From positions 14,357,480-14,421,479 of the forward strand of contig OX463780.1 of assembly GCA_949825025.1 (NCBI GenBank): a DNA stretch of 64,000 bases. Reading direction: 5' to 3'. Within the stretch, counting starts at the first letter, position 1. Every line of letters begins with the position of its first letter. Positions 59,616 to 64,000 of the stretch are shown here, piece by piece. This DNA is from Siphlonurus alternatus. Its lineage: Eukaryota > Arthropoda > Insecta > Ephemeroptera > Siphlonuridae. Position numbers and translations under genes: made by a program. The notes under the pieces are model-generated. The model saw only the letters and a program-made list of their open reading frames with translations, did no database searches and was not told where the DNA came from.

Positions 59616-62600
59616 CTGTAACACACGGGCTGGTGAGACGAGAAATGGGGCATGTGCCTAGAAAAAATGGAATAAACAAGTAGACTGTGAAGGGAAATTG
59701 TGAACAGAGAGGTTTGTTTATTTGTAAATATATCGTTTGTTATTATTATAATAACAACATTGTACCGGTACGCTATAATTGTTGCAAATTTAACTTGAAT
59801 ATACATTTATATTATAATATAACATACACTGCAAGATGTACTTATAAATACTCCATTAAATTATACTCCATTGCACTCTCTGTTCCTTCTTCAATTTTAA
59901 GAAAATTTTAAATGAACAATACGTACATTGTATATAATAAAATATTCCAGCAAACAAGGGGCTACTATACAAATACAAGGGTTGATTACAATTGGACCTG
60001 ATAACTTTTCTGATCACATGACCGTACCTATGAGCCCCATGATGAGGTCGAAGCGCGGGACGGCAAGTCCGAGCGCCACGGCGAAGAGCACGAGGCAGCT
60101 GCGCACCACACATCGCTTCCAGTTAAACTCTGTAACAATAGCACACGTTAAAGTAGCACTATCAAACAAAATATGACACTTCTTGGTATTATTATCTGCG
60201 AAACGTGCTGGACTAAAGCAGCGTTTATTTTAATGGTATAGAATTATTACGATAACCATCGCTGCGAGCTCTAATTTTGTCCAGAGAGAAGGTTAGGCAA
60301 CCTTCTTTGCTCCGAGCGTCAAACAGTTGCATACCTTACAGGAGGTCACACCAAAAAGTATTATATGGATTTGTTGTGAAAATTAGTACTATAAAGTTAT
60401 AAAATAATGTTAAAATGGTCATTTTCTTTCTTGAATTAAAACTATAATTGATTTATATATAATGTGCTACAATAATATATTTATGTAGTAATTATAAAAC
60501 TTTTAATAGAGTTTTTGTAATAGAGAGTGTAGAAGGCAAAAGAATATCATGAGCAAGTGGATTATGTAAAAAGCGAGAGCTGTGGAGGTGTAGTATTAAG
60601 GACGGCCGAGGTAATAATGCTGCTGGCTTACTCCGTATAACCTGAGAATTTGTCTGTCAAGGTCAAGAGACGTGGCTACACTAGCAAATCTGACAACACT
60701 GTTGCAATAGTATTGCGAATAATAGATTAGGAGGGGGTGGTAACTACAGTCCTTGAGAGCGTTGCCAAGTTTCTTAGGACATATCAGAAACGATCATCGC
60801 CACGGTTCAAAATATATGAAAACAATTCAGAAAAATAGTCCAAAAAATTAGCTTTTAATCCATGAAAAATTCTAAAAAAAATTCTCGAGCCGTTTTTGTG
60901 CAATGTTGATTGAAAAATTTAACATTAAAAGGATACAAAATACACATTTGAATAAATTAATTATAATTAAACCAACGGTTAAAAAAATCTAAAAAAAATC
61001 AGTAGTATTTGGACAATTGTCGTTAGTCTACCAAATTAATTTCAAGAACATCTGTCGATATGACTTTTTTTGTCCGAATATCTCAGGTTAAGCCTTAAAA
61101 AAGGTAAATTATGCAATAGTTAAAAATTATTGATAATTAACTATTGAATAATTGTTATAATTAATCATAACTCACCTTTTCAATAATAAATTTAATGGGT
61201 TGTAGTAATTTTGGCGTGATCTACGCTTAATGTAAAGCCTAAAAAATATAATCGAATAAAGTTTTATTTTTTGTACCAGCTGCTTTTAATACCTTAATTT
61301 TTCATTGCTCTAATTTTTAAAGATACCACATAACGTTATAATTATAACTCTTTTAAGCATAGATTTTGTGTCTCACTTAATTACAATCTAATTCTTTTTC
61401 TTACGACGACCCTGCCTGCTCCTGAAAGGACCTCACCTCGCGGGATGCCCAGCTTGTCCTCCACGTCCTGGAAGAGCGCAGAGCCTCCCACCACCATTGA
61501 GAGGCAGATCTGCAGCGTTACCAGCAACACGTCGGCGTACAGCGAGCCGCTGGCCGGCATACCCTGCAGAAGGTTGGGTGTCACCGCAGCGCCGTACCGC
61601 CACATGACCACGGCAGTCGTAACCACGAACAAACTGCACGTCACTGAAACAACCGACCATTCACTGAGGAGGTTTCCAGGTTCCCTCAGCAACTTGAATA
61701 TTATCACTGGCTATCTTCAGTTATAATTGATAGTATGAACACACAAGCAAAGGAAAATAACGAAAATCGTCAGTTCTGCCTTCAATAAATATAATTTTAA
61801 ACTATTTGTTAATTCAAAATTTTGTTACAAGTCAGAAGTTAGCGAAAATTGAAAAATGATGAAATTTAAAGATCTTGAAAATTCAAAAAGCTAAGATTTA
61901 TTATTATACAATGCTTACCAATAAATCCGAAAGAAATTGCTTTTCCAAGTTGATGTTTTCGTTCCATATCTACTTGTACTGTGAGAATCATGGGGTGGAT
62001 ATCAAACTGTGAAACAGAAAAAAATTATACATCGTATTATTTAATTTTTATATAAAATCAACAATAATTATCAACAAAGTTGTCATGTATTTAACAAATG
62101 GGCAGCTTGCATGAAATTTTTTATTGCTGAAATGAATTGAGGGCATCAAATTGATTTTTTTTTTTTTTTTTTTTTTAGATTTTTTTAGGGGCCAGGCAGA
62201 ATTTACTGCTAAAAAGTTTGAACCCACGCTTTTTTATGACATATTTTTTCCTTGCTCTTGTAACGTATAATCAGACTCGTATACTTGCTTAATACCTGGA
62301 ACGCGATGACTCCATAAGCGACCGCGACTGCTTGCCACGAGGGGGCGGGGATGGGCAGCACTTCAAGCTGACGCTCGTCGAAGATCATGGTGACCCACGT
62401 GAGCACGCCCACCGAGAGCACCGTGAACACCGACGTGCACGCCAGCCACCTGCGCGCGCAATCTGTTAGCTCAGACTTAACGTAGAAATTGCTCATAAAT
62501 AGGGCACAACTTCATTATTTAATGAAAATAATATATTATTTCCATTACCATATAACTTTTTCTAATAATACATAATATATATTTGTGATTATGTTTGATC

Positions 62601-64000
62601 GTATTATGTAACTTTTATAATTGTGTTTACATTTTATGTCATGTATGTTTGTGATTGTCCAATCTTTTACGTGAACATATTATTTTAACATGTACAGCCA
62701 ACAAGAAGTTCCAAAATAAAAAATAAAATAAAATATTTATGATTACAATGATTATATCTAGTGTTGACATGTTCAGTGAGTTAGAAATGAACTGAAAGTA
62801 TATTGAGACAGAATTTGTCTTACACATGTTTAATTTGAATTTCTAATCGCTTTTTATTATTACGTCCTAAATTATGATTCTACGTACTCACTTCATGTCC
62901 TTGGGACTGCCGAGCCACATGACGGGGCAGAGCGCGATGCCCACCACGATCAGCCAATAGCAGAACGAGAACTCAAAGTTCCAGTGGGACATTTTCAGTC
63001 CAAACAGCTGAAGATTCTGAGACGCTGGAACGAACCATTGCGTTAAATTGGTGTAATTGGGACAGTTCCTCCTTCGCAAAATGTTCATTACATCAATATA
63101 GTACAATTTGTGTTCTTTATGTGCATCATGTTCATGGAACATTATTTATAAATTATTGGGAGACATTCACAAAGCACTTACCCCCACTTTAGCCCCGATT
63201 TTTAACCCTGGTGCTAAACATGGTACTAAACCAGGGGCTAACCATGTTAAGCTCATAGTTTAGCATGTTAACCTCATAGTTTAGCACCATGTTTAGCACC
63301 AGGGTTAAAAATCGGGGTTAAAGTGGGGGTTAAAGTGCTTTGTGAATGTCCCCCATTATATCTTTCAATATTTTTTAATCGTTAGTTATATTAAATATGA
63401 GTATTATAATCCAGGTTCTACATAGAACTTATGTGCAACACAGTTCTGCACAGAGAAAGACCAAAGCATATTATAATAATTATTGATTCAATGTTCTATC
63501 TCAGTCAATATAGATGAAAGATGAAACACAATTTTAGTGTTAAAAATATTAACATTAATAGTGTTACCCAGCATCTATAAAACGTGATAATGTTTTATCA
63601 GTTTGCATTTCTACTTCACATTTTCTAACTTTAACGTTTCACTGTAAATATATGCATTATTTGTTTATTTGTTTGTTAATTGAAATTCCATGTAAATTAA
63701 TCCAGCTCACAGTTTGTCGGATAGAGAAACTGATACAGTATTTTACGAATGTTTCCAAGGTGAATATAACATGATATTTGATATTGACTGCGAGCAAGAG
63801 ACGGCCATGCGAGTGTTTATTGACAATTCCATTTTTATCTCACTATCCCCTCCGAGAGGGCAAACATTCAGAGCGATGATATCGCGGCTCGCAAGCTTGA
63901 CAGTGTCATGTCATGCATGCCTGGTTATTGTGTGTTATAGTAATGCACCTCTCTTTCAAATTCTTATTAATATTTCAGTATTATTTTAATAAACCTACCG
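59335..64000 (-). CDS. Amino-acid transporter, AAAP (SLC32/36/38) superfamily, C-terminal part (partial gene)
   Basis: Six GT-AG exons (62892-63024, 62296-62449, 61919-62006, 61437-61643, 60028-60129, 59335-59615) join in frame to 320 residues and TAG. The 5' part lies beyond the right edge. A donor CG|GTAGGT at the last bases matches the phase the first visible exon needs. Family marks include ASQNLQLFG, FDIHPMILTVQVDM in a transmembrane helix, VVGGSALFQDVEDKLG, VPRFDLIMGLIG and PLMFIFPPLFYLRLS. About seven to eight hydrophobic segments are visible. Members are membrane carriers of amino acids across plasma, vesicular or lysosomal membranes. The last motifs look closest to SLC32/VIAAT-like and insect mahogany-like proteins, so the substrate is open. 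Confidence 0.92.
60028..60129 (-). CDS. Transporter exon
   Basis: This exon encodes FNWKRCVVRS followed by a membrane helix CLVLFAVALGLA and VPRFDLIMGLI. The acceptor is GTTACAG and the donor ATAG|GTACGG. The phases agree with both neighbours. Confidence 0.93.
   Translation of the reverse strand, partial: SLTGSDVWCAAASCSSPWRSDLPSRASTSSWGS
60130..61436 (-). other. Transporter intron
   Basis: A 1.3-kb AT-rich intron with no recognisable element. Confidence 0.8.
61437..61643 (-). CDS. Transporter exon
   Basis: This exon encodes a membrane helix (TCSLFVVTTAVVMWRYG), a loop AVTPNLLQGMP, and a helix DVLLVTLQICLSMVVGGSALF followed by QDVEDKLGIPR. The SALFQxVE stretch is typical of the family. Confidence 0.94.
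61919..62006 (-). CDS. Transporter exon
   Basis: This exon encodes FDIHPMILTVQVDMERKHQL and the start of the next helix. The FxxHP..LTxQ.DM motif is a hallmark of AAAP carriers. It starts in phase 0 after TTTCACAG and its donor is TTG|GTAAGC. Confidence 0.94.
62296..62449 (-). CDS. Transporter exon
   Basis: This exon encodes a helix WLACTSVFTVLSVGVLTWVT, an extramembrane loop IFDERQLEVLPIPAPSW and the helix AVAVAYGVIAFQ. It ends in phase 0 at CAG|GTATTA. Confidence 0.93.
62892..63024 (-). CDS. Transporter exon, first fully visible
   Basis: This exon encodes SQNLQLFGLKMSHWNFEFSF and a helix CYWLIVVGIALCPVMWLG, then SPKDMK. The acceptor GTTCCAG leaves a split Ala codon whose first base must come from the next exon upstream, which appears to end at 63999. 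Confidence 0.92.
63157..63354. mobile_element. MITE of the TTCACGAAGC family, related copy 3
   Basis: The ends GGGAGACATTCACAAAGCAC and GTGCTTTGTGAATGTCCCCC are inverted. Long inner arms (TTTTTAACCCTGGTGCTAAA and partner) make a near-perfect ~195-bp palindrome. It lies in the transporter intron to the right of exon 62892-63024. Confidence 0.8.
63999..64000 (-). CDS. End of the next transporter exon (two bases visible)
   Basis: The minus strand reads CG|GTAGGT at the window edge. The last G would supply the first base of the Ala codon that exon 62892-63024 needs. This is inferred from phase and donor consensus only. Confidence 0.4.

Overview
The window looks like an arthropod, most likely insect, nuclear genome segment. 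Introns and spacers are very AT-rich and carry (TA)n, (CT)n and poly(T) runs. GC-richer coding exons are split by GT-AG introns of 58 bp to 17 kb, and many small inverted-repeat transposons are present. The long-tailed Spaetzle/neurotrophin gene points to an insect. A hemipteran is possible, but the sequence alone does not settle the order. No bacterial-type genes, rRNA clusters or CRISPR arrays were seen.

Three protein genes are supported, all on the minus strand. (1) At 1-2521 is the 5' part of a gene whose 840-codon reading frame is open to the left edge. It encodes a predicted secreted, low-complexity basic protein that I do not recognise. (2) At 14554-54067 is a ten-exon gene for a 606-residue Spaetzle-family cystine-knot cytokine, probably neurotrophin 1 (NT1/spz2). 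It has a signal peptide, a pro-domain, a seven-cysteine knot split over three exons, and a 219-residue C-terminal tail on two exons. All junctions keep the reading frame. (3) At 59335-64000 are the last six coding exons of an amino-acid transporter of the AAAP (SLC32/36/38) superfamily. Its 5' part lies beyond the right edge.

Mobile DNA fills the introns and spacers. The 17-kb NT1 intron (17738-34902), which separates two parts of the cystine knot, holds the most striking structure, a nest of elements. A TTAA-flanked long-inverted-repeat element (23133-32994) has a 7.1-kb element inserted in its left arm (23366-30498). That inserted element has perfect terminal repeats and is built largely of 142-bp and 146-bp satellite arrays of CAAGATCTTG-type palindromes. 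It in turn carries a 2.7-kb fold-back element (26324-29036) flanked by a perfect 9-bp target duplication. A related fold-back element lies at 18677-19405. Three copies of a SINE whose head derives from 5S rRNA lie at about 21.0, 31.4 and 33.0 kb.

Elsewhere there are several MITE families: TTAA-flanked, TTCACGAAGC-ended, GTACAGTCAAATT-ended and ATGGAGTATCGACCT-ended, plus an 8-bp-TSD element at 58501-58686. The cytokine, the secreted protein and the transporter are neighbours without evident functional linkage.
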